Positions 23,238 through 32,751 of a stretch of 64,000 nucleotides of DNA are shown one piece after another. Each line of letters starts with the position of its first letter. Position 1 is the stretch's first letter. The position numbers and the translations under genes were made by a program. The DNA comes from Pseudomonas kilonensis. Its GTDB lineage: Bacteria > Pseudomonadota > Gammaproteobacteria > Pseudomonadales > Pseudomonadaceae. The notes beneath the pieces were generated by a model that searched no databases, had not been told where the DNA came from, and worked only from the letters and a program-made list of their open reading frames with translations. The stretch covers positions 496,001 through 560,000 of the forward strand of contig NZ_LHVH01000024.1 of assembly GCF_001269885.1 (NCBI RefSeq), in the 5' to 3' direction.

Positions 23238-24787
23238 GAAAAATCCCTAGGCGCTGCTTCGTTGAGCAACGCATCACGTTTCTGGTAGCCGGCGAATGCG
23301 GCGGCAAGCAAGTCATCCTGGGTCCAGCTGTCGCGCTCGAAGGTGTCGATCAAGCGTCCGGCGGACAGCACGCCGATCCGGTCACAGATCAACATCAGCT
23401 CCCGCAGGTCACTGGACACCACGACCAGCGCCTTGCCCTGGCGAGTCAGCTCGCCGAGCAGCGCATAGATGTCGAATTTGGCGCCGACGTCGATGCCACG
23501 GGTCGGTTCGTCGAACAGCATGACCGCGCAATCGCGTTCGAGCCAACGCCCGATCACCACTTTCTGCTGGTTGCCGCCCGACAACTCGGACACCAACTGG
23601 GTCGGGCTGGAACTGCGGATACGCATGGCGTCGACCTGCCGCTGCGCCAAGGCCAGTTCGGCGCTGCCATTGACCAGGCCGGCGCGGGAAATCTCCGGCA
23701 TGTTGCCCAGGGCAATGTTGGCGGCGATGGATTGGGTCAGCAGCAGGCCTTCACCCTTGCGGTCTTCGGTGATCAACGCAATGCCATGGGCCACCGCATC
23801 GGACGGGGAGCGAATGCTCACGACCTGGGCCGGCGAACCCAGCGCCACCGTGCCACTGTCAGCGGTATCGGCACCGAAGATCAGCCGCAACAGTTCGGTG
23901 CGCCCTGCCCCGATCAGACCGGAGATGCCGAAGATCTCGCCACTGCGCACTTCAAAGGACACGTCGCGGACCTTGTCGGAGCGTGTCAGGCCTTTAACGG
24001 TCAGCGCCGGCGCGCCGATCTGGCGTGGGCCCAGGTCGATATGCTCGCCCAGCTCCCGGCCAACCATCAGGGTCACCAGTTGCTCGCTGTCGTAGTTGGC
24101 CATCGGCTCGACGCAGACCAGGTTGCCATCACGCAGCACGGCAATGCGCTGGGCGACCCGCGCCAGTTCTTCGAGGCGATGGGAAATGTAGATGATCGAC
24201 ACGCCGCGGGCCTGCAAGCGGGTGATCTGCTCAAAGAGCATTTCGACTTCGCGGGCCGTGAGCATGGCGGTCGGCTCATCGAGAATCAGCACATGGCAAT
24301 CGCCAATCAGGTTGCGGGCGATCTCGACCATCTGCTGGTGACCGATCCCCAGCTCGCCAACCAGCGTGTCGGGATCGATTGCATCGAGCCCCACCTGGGC
24401 CATGGCCTCGATGGCCGCCTTGCGCAATTGCTTGCGACTGATCCAGCCGCCGTGGCTGGGCAGGTTGTCGAGAAACAGGTTTTCGGCCACGGAAAGGGTT
24501 GGCAGCAGGTTGAGTTCCTGCATCACCATGCGCACGCCCAGCTCTTCAGCCTGGGTCCGGCTGCCAGGGCGATAATCCTGACCTTGAAATTGCATCTGCC
24601 CGGTCGTCGGCGTCACCAGCCCGCCGATGATCTTGGACAAGGTGCTTTTGCCGGCGCCATTTTCGCCGGTCAGCGCCAGCACTTCACCGCGCATCAACGT
24701 CAGGTTGATGTCGGTCAGTACCGGTTGGGCATAGGTCTTGCCGATACCGCTGACGCACAGGACAGCGTTCGGGTCGCGAACGGACAT
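23234..24787 (-). CDS. rbsA: Ribose ABC transporter ATPase, two-domain
   Basis: A 517-residue ATPase with two tandem ABC domains, as in all CUT2 sugar importers. Domain 1 has Walker A GENGAGKST at residues 41-49. Domain 2 has a degenerate Walker A (GLIGAGRTE) and a full signature LSGGNQQKV. Only one site is expected to be fully catalytic. I start at the ATG at 24787 (MSVRDPNAVL), with GGAGAG upstream. The frame extends 39 bases further without need. It lies 58 bases after rbsB and couples to rbsC by overlap. Confidence 0.96.
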   Translation of the reverse strand: MSVRDPNAVLCVSGIGKTYAQPVLTDINLTLMRGEVLALTGENGAGKSTLSKIIGGLVTPTTGQMQFQGQDYRPGSRTQAEELGVRMVMQELNLLPTLSVAENLFLDNLPSHGGWISRKQLRKAAIEAMAQVGLDAIDPDTLVGELGIGHQQMVEIARNLIGDCHVLILDEPTAMLTAREVEMLFEQITRLQARGVSIIYISHRLEELARVAQRIAVLRDGNLVCVEPMANYDSEQLVTLMVGRELGEHIDLGPRQIGAPALTVKGLTRSDKVRDVSFEVRSGEIFGISGLIGAGRTELLRLIFGADTADSGTVALGSPAQVVSIRSPSDAVAHGIALITEDRKGEGLLLTQSIAANIALGNMPEISRAGLVNGSAELALAQRQVDAMRIRSSSPTQLVSELSGGNQQKVVIGRWLERDCAVMLFDEPTRGIDVGAKFDIYALLGELTRQGKALVVVSSDLRELMLICDRIGVLSAGRLIDTFERDSWTQDDLLAAAFAGYQKRDALLNEAAPRDFS

Positions 24788-24845
24788 AACAAACTCTCCA
24801 ATGCGCTCGCCCGGAGGGGCGAGCACCGTTGTGTCGCCAGGATAA

Positions 24846-25802
24846 CTACTTGGTCACCAGCTCGACCGGAGTTTCGATAACGCCGTGGGTGCCGCTGTCG
24901 ACTTTTTCGCCCTTGAGCATCTTCAAGGCCGTCTCGATGCCGAAGACCGCTTGCTTGGCGGCGAACTGGTCGGCCGTCGCCAGGACACGACCGTCCTTGA
25001 GCATCGGCTTGATGGCATTGATGTTGTCGTAGCCGACCACCTGCACCTTGCCCGCCTTGCCCGCCGCGCGCACGGCCGACACAGCGCCGACCGCCATGCT
25101 GTCGTTACCGGCCAGCAGTGCCTTGATGTTCGGGTATTCGCTGAGCATCGACGCGGCAACCTGGTTGCCCTTGTTGATTTCCCAGTCGCCCGATTGCAGG
25201 GAAACGACCTTGACCTGTGCCGCTTCCATCGCATCCTTGAAGCCCGCAGTGCGTGCCTGGGCATTGGTGGTGGTGGACACGCCTTCGATGATGCCGACTT
25301 CGTCACCGGCCTTGAGTTGCTTGGCCAGGTACTCGCCCACCAGGCGCGCACCCTTGCGGTTGTCCGGGCCTACGAACGGCACGTTGATGTTCTTGCTTTT
25401 GACCACGGCCGGATCGAGCTGGTTATCGATGTTGATCACGGTGATGCCAGCGTCGACGGCTTTCTTGATCACCGGCACCATGGCCTTGGAGTCCGCTGGC
25501 GCGATGATCAGGGCATCGACCTTGGACACGATCATCTGCTCGACGATGCGGATCTGGTTGGCGGTGTCGGTTTCATCCTTGATCCCGTTGGAGATCAGAT
25601 CGAAATCGGCGGAGTGTTCCTTCTGATACGCCTTGGCGCCGTCTTCCATGGTCAGGAAGAACTCGTTGGCCAGGGATTTCATGACCAGGGCGACCTTGGG
25701 TTTTTCTGTGGTCTGGGCGAATGCCGAGGAGATAGGCAGCGCAGCGGATGCGGCCGCGAGCATGGCAACAGCGAGAAGGCGTCCAGCGAATGGCAACTTC
25801 AT
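24846..25802 (-). CDS. rbsB: Ribose-binding periplasmic protein
   Basis: A 318-residue substrate-binding protein with a cleavable signal peptide ending near AFA-QTT (residue 29). It has the type-I two-lobe fold (VALVMKSLANEFFLTMEDGAKAY at the N-terminal lobe, and VQVVGYDNINAIKPMLKDGRVLATADQ near the hinge). It delivers ribose to RbsC-RbsA. It is the first gene of the operon, directly behind the promoter-operator at 25856-25906. Being first in the message matches the usual excess of binding protein over transporter. Confidence 0.95.
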   Translation of the reverse strand: MKLPFAGRLLAVAMLAAASAALPISSAFAQTTEKPKVALVMKSLANEFFLTMEDGAKAYQKEHSADFDLISNGIKDETDTANQIRIVEQMIVSKVDALIIAPADSKAMVPVIKKAVDAGITVINIDNQLDPAVVKSKNINVPFVGPDNRKGARLVGEYLAKQLKAGDEVGIIEGVSTTTNAQARTAGFKDAMEAAQVKVVSLQSGDWEINKGNQVAASMLSEYPNIKALLAGNDSMAVGAVSAVRAAGKAGKVQVVGYDNINAIKPMLKDGRVLATADQFAAKQAVFGIETALKMLKGEKVDSGTHGVIETPVELVTK

Positions 25803-25855
25803 GGGTTCACTCCGATCTTATGATTATTGTGAGCAAATCAATGCACGGAACGCCG

Positions 25856-25906
25856 CGCAAACGTTTGCGTGAAGTGAACTATGGTAAGGCTTCGGGGATT
25901 TGTCAA
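25856..25906 (-). promoter_or_regulatory. rbs promoter and RbsR operator
   Basis: Minus strand: -35 TTGACA (25901-25906), a 17-base spacer, -10 CATAGT (25878-25883). Just downstream is the perfect 14-base dyad CGCAAACGTTTGCG (25856-25869), placed at about +3 to +16, a classic repressor position. The core AAACGTTT matches LacI-family ribose operators. Confidence 0.85.
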
Positions 25907-25948
25907 CGTTGCGGTTTGATCCGCAACGTCGCGGCTCAACGTCCAAGC

Positions 25949-26395
25949 TCAGGCCGTCGTATTGACCACCGTACCCGAACTGGCGCCCTTTGCCAGCTCC
26001 GTGACCAAACGGCCGGTGACCTCCAGCAACGCACCACTGGTGTCGGCGACCTGTCCCTGAATCGCCATGACCGCCGAGGTCTTGGCTTCCGGGGTTGGAT
26101 AGGTCTGCGCCTGTGCGGCGGCCAGTTGTTGCTGCTGCTCCCTGAGCTGTTGCTGAAGCTCTTGCATCCGCTTGAGCAAAATCTGGACGGCAATGCTCTG
26201 GGTGCTGCCGCTCTCTTGCGCCTGATCGGTCGCTTCAGCGCCCGTACCCGTACGGACCTGGCCGGGCGTTGGCGTCTCGCCAAGGGCCTCATCGGCGGCC
26301 TCGGTACTCGCCTCGTTCAAGGCCTTCAGGGTGGCTGCGGACTGACCGCCAATGGTCACGGCCGCCGCATTGGGAAAGCCGATAGAAAACGACAT
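25949..26395 (-). CDS. Coiled-coil hypothetical protein, possibly FlxA-like
   Basis: A 148-residue protein with a Gln-rich helical centre (LKRMQELQQQLREQQQQLAAAQAQ, residues about 75-98) likely to form a coiled coil, flanked by Ser/Thr/Ala-rich low-complexity ends. It has no signal peptide by the usual test. The Gln-heptad pattern resembles FlxA-like proteins, whose function is unclear, so I give that only as a possibility. A GGAG ribosome site precedes the ATG. It stands alone just upstream of the rbs promoter, same strand, 43 bases from the -35, so it is not in the rbs operon. Confidence 0.6.
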   Translation of the reverse strand: MSFSIGFPNAAAVTIGGQSAATLKALNEASTEAADEALGETPTPGQVRTGTGAEATDQAQESGSTQSIAVQILLKRMQELQQQLREQQQQLAAAQAQTYPTPEAKTSAVMAIQGQVADTSGALLEVTGRLVTELAKGASSGTVVNTTA

Positions 26396-26584
26396 GACAA
26401 AACTCCATGGATGGGATTCCTACGCAGGACATCGCCCGCCGAGGCAATTTCTTTAGCGCTCGCGCAAATCCGCCACAGGCCAGAGCGGTTGAGCCACCCG
26501 TTTATTCCAGACAATAAAAAATTCCTTTCTCCTACACCAAAACGAAAAAAGCGCTGTCAGACGATTTTCTTGAATTTTAAGTAG

Positions 26585-26613
26585 TTGCGTAAACGCCTAC
26601 GGTTAAATACTGT
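26585..26613 (+). promoter_or_regulatory. Promoter of DUF1654-endA
   Basis: TTGCGT (26585-26590), 17 bases, TACTGT (26608-26613). The -10 overlaps the LexA box, so LexA binding would exclude RNA polymerase. Confidence 0.6.
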
Positions 26614-26625
26614 ATGCACGTACAG
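26610..26625 (+). promoter_or_regulatory. LexA box (SOS operator)
   Basis: CTGTATGCACGTACAG, a CTG-N10-CAG site whose halves CTGTA and TACAG are perfectly symmetric. With the flanking TA it fits the gamma-proteobacterial LexA consensus TACTGTATATATATACAGTA closely. It overlaps the -10 of the downstream gene pair. Confidence 0.85.
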
Positions 26626-26643
26626 CTTAATAAGGATAATCCT

Positions 26644-26892
26644 GTGGCCCCGCCCTCCGCTGCAACTACCCCCTTAGATTCCTATACACGACTCGGCCTG
26701 CGGGTCTCGAAAATCATCAACGCCCCCACCGCGCAAAAAGCCAAGGCAGCCCTGATCTTCCGTCTTCCCGACGAGCCGGTGGATGAGTGGGAGCGCCTGC
26801 TGGAAGAAATCGACGAGAACGACAACGTAACCCTCGCCTATCGCGACGATGGTGGTGTGCAGGTTTTCTGGGTTGTGCCGAAGGAAGATTGA
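26644..26892 (+). CDS. DUF1654 family protein
   Basis: An 82-residue cytoplasmic protein of the Pseudomonas DUF1654 family. The core is YTRLGLRVSKIINAPTAQKAKAALIFRLPDEPVDEWERLLEEI, then an acidic tail. I start at the GTG at 26644 because AAGGA lies 8 bases upstream and the first in-frame ATG (26614) lies inside the LexA box. The family is of unknown role. Six bases after its stop lies endA, and the endA ribosome site is inside this gene's end, so the two are translated together under SOS control. A partner role in DNA damage or nuclease control is inference only. Confidence 0.8.
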   Translation: MAPPSAATTPLDSYTRLGLRVSKIINAPTAQKAKAALIFRLPDEPVDEWERLLEEIDENDNVTLAYRDDGGVQVFWVVPKED

Positions 26893-26897
26893 GTCTG

Positions 26898-27587
26898 ATG
26901 AGTGTTCGCTGTTTAGCTTTTTTGCTTGTGTTTATCGCCATGGGCGCACAGGCCGGTGCGCCGCGCACCTTCAACGAAGCCAAGAAAGTCGCCTGGAAAC
27001 TCTACGCACCGCAATCCACCGAGTTCTACTGTGGCTGCAAATACACCGGCAATCGCGTGAACCTGGCCGCCTGCGGTTATGTACCGCGCAAGAATGCCAG
27101 CCGCGCCGCCCGCATTGAATGGGAACATATTGTCCCGGCGTGGCAGATCGGCCATCAGCGACAATGCTGGCAACAAGGTGGTCGCAAGAACTGCACCCGC
27201 TATGACCCGGTCTATCAACGGGCCGAGGCCGACCTGCACAACCTGGTGCCGAGCATCGGGGAAGTGAACGGTGATCGCAGCAATTTCAGTTTCGGCTGGT
27301 TGCCGGTGCAGAAGGGTCAGTACGGCTCATGCCTGACCCAAGTGGATTTCAAGGCCAAGAAGGTCATGCCCCGCCCTTCTATCCGAGGGATGATCGCCCG
27401 GACCTATTTCTACATGAGCAAGCAATATGGCCTGCGCCTCTCGAAACAGGACCGGCGCCTGTATGAAGCCTGGGACAAGACCTACCCGGTCGAAAGCTGG
27501 GAGCGTCAGCGCAACCAGAGCGTGGCATGCGTCATGGGCCGTGGGAACGAGTTCGTGGGGCCGGTGAATTTGAAGGCCTGCGGCTGA
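26898..27587 (+). CDS. endA: Endonuclease I, exported DNase
   Basis: A 229-residue endonuclease I with a signal peptide (MSVRCLAFLLVFIAMGAQA). The conserved RIEWEHIVPAWQ motif near residue 73 holds the catalytic His-Glu region of this beta-beta-alpha metal nuclease, and Asn in DLHNLVPSIGEVNGDRSNF near residue 116 supports metal binding. Seven or more cysteines are expected to form periplasmic disulfides (CGCKY, ACGYV, CW, CTRYD, SCLT, ACVM, ACG). Family members cut double-stranded DNA in the periplasm or outside. It is the second gene of the LexA-controlled pair and ends before a REPIN. Confidence 0.92.
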   Translation: MSVRCLAFLLVFIAMGAQAGAPRTFNEAKKVAWKLYAPQSTEFYCGCKYTGNRVNLAACGYVPRKNASRAARIEWEHIVPAWQIGHQRQCWQQGGRKNCTRYDPVYQRAEADLHNLVPSIGEVNGDRSNFSFGWLPVQKGQYGSCLTQVDFKAKKVMPRPSIRGMIARTYFYMSKQYGLRLSKQDRRLYEAWDKTYPVESWERQRNQSVACVMGRGNEFVGPVNLKACG

Positions 27588-27616
27588 CCTCGCATTCGTG
27601 AACAGCACAAAACCCA

Positions 27617-27708
27617 CTGTGGGAGCGAGCTTGCTCGCGATAGGGGCATGTCAGTCAACATCGACATTGGCTGATCCACCGCTATCGCGAGCAAGCTCGC
27701 TCCCACAG
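27617..27708. repeat. REPIN, GTGGGAGCGAGC type
   Basis: A 92-base palindrome: CTGTGGGAGCGAGCTTGCTC at the left and its near-complement at the right, with a spacer of about 40 bases. Extragenic, between endA and the SPOR lipoprotein, which are convergent. It shares its family arms with nine other copies in the window. Confidence 0.92.
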
Positions 27709-27744
27709 GCTTTGTGGTTTGGCTGACTTGTTTGTGCTGCCCGA

Positions 27745-28110
27745 TTACTGGGCCGTCGGGTAATCCACCACCAACGTCTCGATGTTGCGTTTTTTCGCCC
27801 GGACCAGGGCAGCCGTCACCTGTTCCTGCTTGGCTTCGGCCTCGGCCTTGGAACTGAAAGGGCCGACCAGGACGCGCACCTGGCCGTTTTCCCGCACCAC
27901 GTTCGACATGAAGCTGTGTTCGATGAGCCAACCGGTCAGGTCGCTGACTGCTTGCGGCGTCTCGCCGCGAACCTCGACGGCCCACTGCGGGGCGGCAGCG
28001 GCGGCCGGTGCGGAGGTCGCTACGGGTTTGGGCTTCGGTGCTTCGATGTCACGCCCTTCACCGCATCCTGCCAGCACCAATACCGCGATAACCCAAGCCA
28101 ATTTGCGCAC
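27745..28110 (-). CDS. SPOR-domain lipoprotein
   Basis: A 121-residue lipoprotein. The signal peptide (VRKLAWVIAVLVLAGC) has lipobox LAGC, followed by a Pro/Ala-rich linker and a SPOR domain (WAVEVRGETPQAVSDLTGWL, then VRVLVGPFSSKAEAEAKQEQV and a final VDYPTAQ). SPOR domains bind glycan strands stripped of stem peptides at division septa. I choose the GTG at 28110 because GGGGGA stands in front of it. An ATG 21 bases upstream lacks a site. It is a stand-alone gene convergent with endA, with a REPIN between. It may be involved in cell-wall remodelling, but the exact partner is unknown. Confidence 0.8.
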   Translation of the reverse strand: MRKLAWVIAVLVLAGCGEGRDIEAPKPKPVATSAPAAAAAPQWAVEVRGETPQAVSDLTGWLIEHSFMSNVVRENGQVRVLVGPFSSKAEAEAKQEQVTAALVRAKKRNIETLVVDYPTAQ

Positions 28111-28357
28111 AACGTTTCCCCCGGAAGACATGAGGCACGGATTTTAGCACCCGTGACCGTCAAGATCGCCGCAAACAATGCTCAAAACACGAGAATCCTG
28201 CCCGGCGTCTCTGTATAGTCGCACCCTGGGAATTAATGCAGCATCTGCACGTCAGAAAGAGGCACCCACATTGTGACACTTAGCACTAATCTATAAGCAG
28301 TACCGACATCTGCACTGTCTGAATCAGGTGCCCTATAAAGCAATCAAGGAGAACACC

Positions 28358-28552
28358 ATGCTGATACTCACCCGCAAAGTCGGTGAAAGCATAAACATTG
28401 GTGACGACATCACGATCACCATTCTGGGCGTAAGCGGCCAACAGGTCCGGATCGGCATCAACGCCCCGAAAAACGTTGCGGTGCATCGCGAAGAGATTTA
28501 CCAGCGTATTCAGGCGGGCCTCACTGCCCCCGACAAGCCGCAAACTCCCTGA
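28358..28552 (+). CDS. rsmE: CsrA-family translational regulator, RsmE-type
   Basis: A 64-residue CsrA homologue: MLILTRKVGESINIGDDITI at the start, with the RNA-binding residues Arg44 and the VAVHREEIYQRI helix. The sequence, including INIGDDITITILGVSGQQVRIGINAPKN and a tail ending KPQTP, matches RsmE of fluorescent pseudomonads rather than RsmA. Members dimerise and bind A(N)GGA sites at ribosome binding sites, repressing secondary metabolism genes until RsmX/Y/Z RNAs titrate them. The message's own AAGGAG site could make it autoregulated. A 9-bp stem hairpin follows the stop (28569-28604). It stands alone. The leader repeats CATCTGCAC twice (28242 and 28307). Confidence 0.93.
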   Translation: MLILTRKVGESINIGDDITITILGVSGQQVRIGINAPKNVAVHREEIYQRIQAGLTAPDKPQTP

Positions 28553-28742
28553 GCCTTGCTGCAGTCCGTAGCCAGCCCGTTTGCATCGTCGCAATGGCTG
28601 GCTAAAGATTCTGGTCGACCGTACCTCACCCTGCCCCCGCCTTTTTTCGTCCAGCCCGTTGAACCGATACTAATGACATGGCGCTTAGCATGGCTGTCAG
28701 ACGTTTCGTTTTAATGATGACGAAGCAGGCGTTCGCGGTCGG

Positions 28743-29198
28743 TCAACCCAGGCTCACGCCGCGCGCCATGCCCGTGGCGGCGATCACCATCAAGATCAGC
28801 AACAAAGCTTCAATGTGGCTGATCCGTGCAAACCGGCCGGCTTTCGAAGGATCGATCGCAGCCCCTTTGCCCAGGGCCATCCGCCATTTGATCAGGGCGA
28901 TCATTGGCGCGATCTCAAGCAACAGGATCAGCAGGAACAAAGTCATCTTCAGGTGAAACAGCGGTTGGTGCAGGTAATAATCCGTGCCTTTTTCGTACCC
29001 GCCAAACGCCCGCATCCCCCCCGTCACCAACAACACCAGCGCCGACAGGCCCCACAGGTTGTCAGCAACCAAGACACTCCGAACCGCATCCACACCGCTC
29101 GCCAGTCGTCGCAGTGCCGTGCCGCGCGTCAGCACCGCCCAGAACCCGAGGGCGAAGGCCAGCAGATGAATTGCCGCGAGAGACCAATGAGCCAACAT
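28743..29198 (-). CDS. DUF2214 family membrane protein
   Basis: A 151-residue integral membrane protein with four hydrophobic segments (residues about 5-25, 50-65, 80-105 and 130-148). The pattern (MLAHWSLAAIHLLAFALGF, DNLWGLSALVLLVTGGMRAFGG, and FHLKMTLFLLILLLEIAPMIALIKWR) matches DUF2214. Its role is unknown; conserved His and Arg residues in the membrane might bind haem or a cofactor, but this is speculation. A REPIN lies upstream. No operon partner. Confidence 0.8.
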   Translation of the reverse strand: MLAHWSLAAIHLLAFALGFWAVLTRGTALRRLASGVDAVRSVLVADNLWGLSALVLLVTGGMRAFGGYEKGTDYYLHQPLFHLKMTLFLLILLLEIAPMIALIKWRMALGKGAAIDPSKAGRFARISHIEALLLILMVIAATGMARGVSLG

Positions 29199-29284
29199 GG
29201 AAGAACCCTGCCAGAGAGAACGTCGAATCGACCTGACAGTACTAGCTCATAAAAGAATGATTGCCAGGGTTGGCATGCAAAAAA

Positions 29285-29375
29285 CTGTGGGAGCGGGCTT
29301 GCTCGCGAATGCGGTGTGTCAGTCAACAAATCACTAACTGATACACCGCATTCGCGAGCAAGCCCGCTCCCACAG
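29285..29375. repeat. REPIN, GTGGGAGCGGGC type
   Basis: A 91-base palindrome with left arm CTGTGGGAGCGGGCTTGCTC and matching right arm. Extragenic, between the DUF2214 gene and cysS. Confidence 0.9.
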
Positions 29376-29400
29376 GGGGTATTGCGAACGCTAAAAGATC

Positions 29401-30783
<1,383 letters not shown>

Positions 30784-30804
30784 AGGGTTTCCCTTAAGAC
30801 TTGA

Positions 30805-32502
30805 TCACTGACCCCAGGAATCGCGCAAGGTCACGGTACGGTTGAATACCGGAGCACCGGGTTTCGAGTCCTTGATATCCGCGCAGAAGTAACCTTCGCG
30901 CTCGAACTGGAAACGGTCTTCCGGCTGTGCGTTGCCCAGCGAAGGCTCGGCACGACAACCAGTGAGTACTTGCAGGGAGTCAGGGTTGATGTTGTCCAGG
31001 AAGCTGGCGCTGTCTTCGGCCTTTTCCGGGTTCGGCGAACGGAACAGGCGATCGTACAGGCGCACTTCGCACTCGACGCTGGCGGCGGCCGGCACCCAGT
31101 GGATCACGCCCTTGACCTTGCGACCTTCCGGATTCTTGCCCAGGGTGTCGGGATCGTACGAGCAACGCAGTTCGACGATGTTGCCGTCGGCGTCCTTGAT
31201 GGCCTCGTCGGCGCGGATCACGTAGCTGCCACGCAGGCGCACTTCGCCGGTAGGCTCCAGGCGCTTGTAGCCTTTTGGCGGCTCTTCCATGAAGTCATCA
31301 CGGTCGATGTAGATTTCCCGGGCAAACGGCAGGACGCGCACGCCCATGTCTTCTTTCGGGTGGCGCGGCAGCTCGAGGTTCTCGACCTGGCCTTCCGGGT
31401 AGTTGGTGATCACCACTTTCAGCGGACGCAGCACGCACATGGCGCGCGGGGCGCTGTGGTCGAGGTCGTCACGGATGCTGAATTCCAGCATGCCGAAGTC
31501 CACCACGCCGTCGGAACGGTTGGTGCCGACCATTTCGCAGAAATTGCGGATCGACTTGGGCGTGTAGCCACGACGACGGAAGCCCGACAGCGTCGACATG
31601 CGCGGGTCATCCCAGCCGTTGACGTGCTTCTCGTCCACCAGTTGCTTGAGCTTGCGCTTGCTGGTGATGGTGTAGTTCAGGTTCAGGCGGCTGAATTCGT
31701 ACTGGCGCGGGTTGGCCGGCACCGGCAGGTGCTCGAGGAACCATTCGTACAACGGACGATGGCTTTCGAATTCCAGGGTGCAGATCGAGTGGGTAATGCC
31801 TTCGATGGCGTCCGACTGACCGTGGGTGAAGTCATAGTTGGGGTAGATGCACCATTTGTCGCCGGTCTGGTGGTGATGGGCATGACGGATGCGGTACATG
31901 ATCGGGTCGCGCAGGTTCATGTTCGGCGAAGCCATGTCGATCTTGGCGCGCAGCACCCGAGCGCCGTCCGGGAACTCACCGGCGCGCATGCGGGCGAACA
32001 GGTCCAGGTTCTCTTCCACGCTGCGGTCACGGAACGGGCTGTTCTTGCCCGGCTCGGTCAGGCTGCCACGGTATTCCTTGGCCTGCTCGGGGGTCAGGTC
32101 GCACACGTAGGCGTTGCCGGCCTTGATCAGTTCCACGGCCCAGTCGTGCAACTGGTCGAAATATTGCGAGGCGTAGCGCACCTCACCGGACCATTGGAAA
32201 CCCAGCCACTTGACGTCGCTTTCGATCGCGTCGATGTATTCCTGGTCTTCCTTGGCCGGGTTGGTGTCGTCGAAACGCAGGTGCGTGACGCCACCGAACT
32301 CCTGGGCCAGGCCGAAATTCACGCAGATCGACTTGGCATGGCCGATGTGCAGGTAGCCGTTGGGTTCTGGCGGGAAGCGAGTGACGATCTGTGTGTGCTT
32401 ACCCGAGTCCAGGTCCGCCTGGATGATCGGGCGCAGGAAGTTGACCGGCACGGCCGGGCCGGTCTTGGAATTCGAGGTAGGGTCGACAGTGGGCTTGCTC
32501 AT
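30805..32502 (-). CDS. glnS: Glutaminyl-tRNA synthetase
   Basis: A 565-residue class I enzyme. The HIGH motif is in EPNGYLHIGHAKS near residue 46, and the second class I motif is a variant, TITSKRKLKQ, near residue 275. The C-terminal half holds the beta-barrel anticodon-binding domains. It charges tRNA-Gln directly. I start at the ATG at 32502 (MSKPTVDPTSNSK). The frame extends 81 bases upstream without a ribosome site. It is upstream of cysS and divergent from ppiB. Confidence 0.97.
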   Translation of the reverse strand: MSKPTVDPTSNSKTGPAVPVNFLRPIIQADLDSGKHTQIVTRFPPEPNGYLHIGHAKSICVNFGLAQEFGGVTHLRFDDTNPAKEDQEYIDAIESDVKWLGFQWSGEVRYASQYFDQLHDWAVELIKAGNAYVCDLTPEQAKEYRGSLTEPGKNSPFRDRSVEENLDLFARMRAGEFPDGARVLRAKIDMASPNMNLRDPIMYRIRHAHHHQTGDKWCIYPNYDFTHGQSDAIEGITHSICTLEFESHRPLYEWFLEHLPVPANPRQYEFSRLNLNYTITSKRKLKQLVDEKHVNGWDDPRMSTLSGFRRRGYTPKSIRNFCEMVGTNRSDGVVDFGMLEFSIRDDLDHSAPRAMCVLRPLKVVITNYPEGQVENLELPRHPKEDMGVRVLPFAREIYIDRDDFMEEPPKGYKRLEPTGEVRLRGSYVIRADEAIKDADGNIVELRCSYDPDTLGKNPEGRKVKGVIHWVPAAASVECEVRLYDRLFRSPNPEKAEDSASFLDNINPDSLQVLTGCRAEPSLGNAQPEDRFQFEREGYFCADIKDSKPGAPVFNRTVTLRDSWGQ

Positions 32503-32751
32503 AGGATCCTTGAACAGACAAGTGCGCGGCCGGGTACGGCCTGATAAATCAAAGCCCGTATCATAGCCGATGCTGTCAAGCACCTGACAGGCCAGGCCGG
32601 CAAACGATTGAATTTAATCGACGACCAGATGAAAAACAGCCTCGAAATTCGTGCCCGGCACGCTAAACTGCCCTGCCTGGCCGATTACAGCCAGACCGGT
32701 TGCGGGCAGTGAAGCCCCGAAACCCACGAATTCCTTGAAAGAGTACCGATC

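Noticed and set aside
21108..23288. 726-codon open frame antisense to rbsR and rbsC
   Set aside because: Shadow of rbsK, rbsR and rbsC, with His/Gln/Arg-rich composition typical of antisense frames.
26614..26643. Upstream ATG as start of the DUF1654 gene
   Set aside because: It lies within the LexA box and has no ribosome site, while the GTG at 26644 has AAGGA 8 bases before it.
27617..27708. REPIN considered as a pair of terminators or a small RNA
   Set aside because: The arms recur across the window in unrelated intergenic sites, which marks a repeat family rather than a local terminator.
30970..32544. 524-codon open frame antisense to glnS
   Set aside because: glnS is certain on the minus strand; no start signal or domain on the plus strand.
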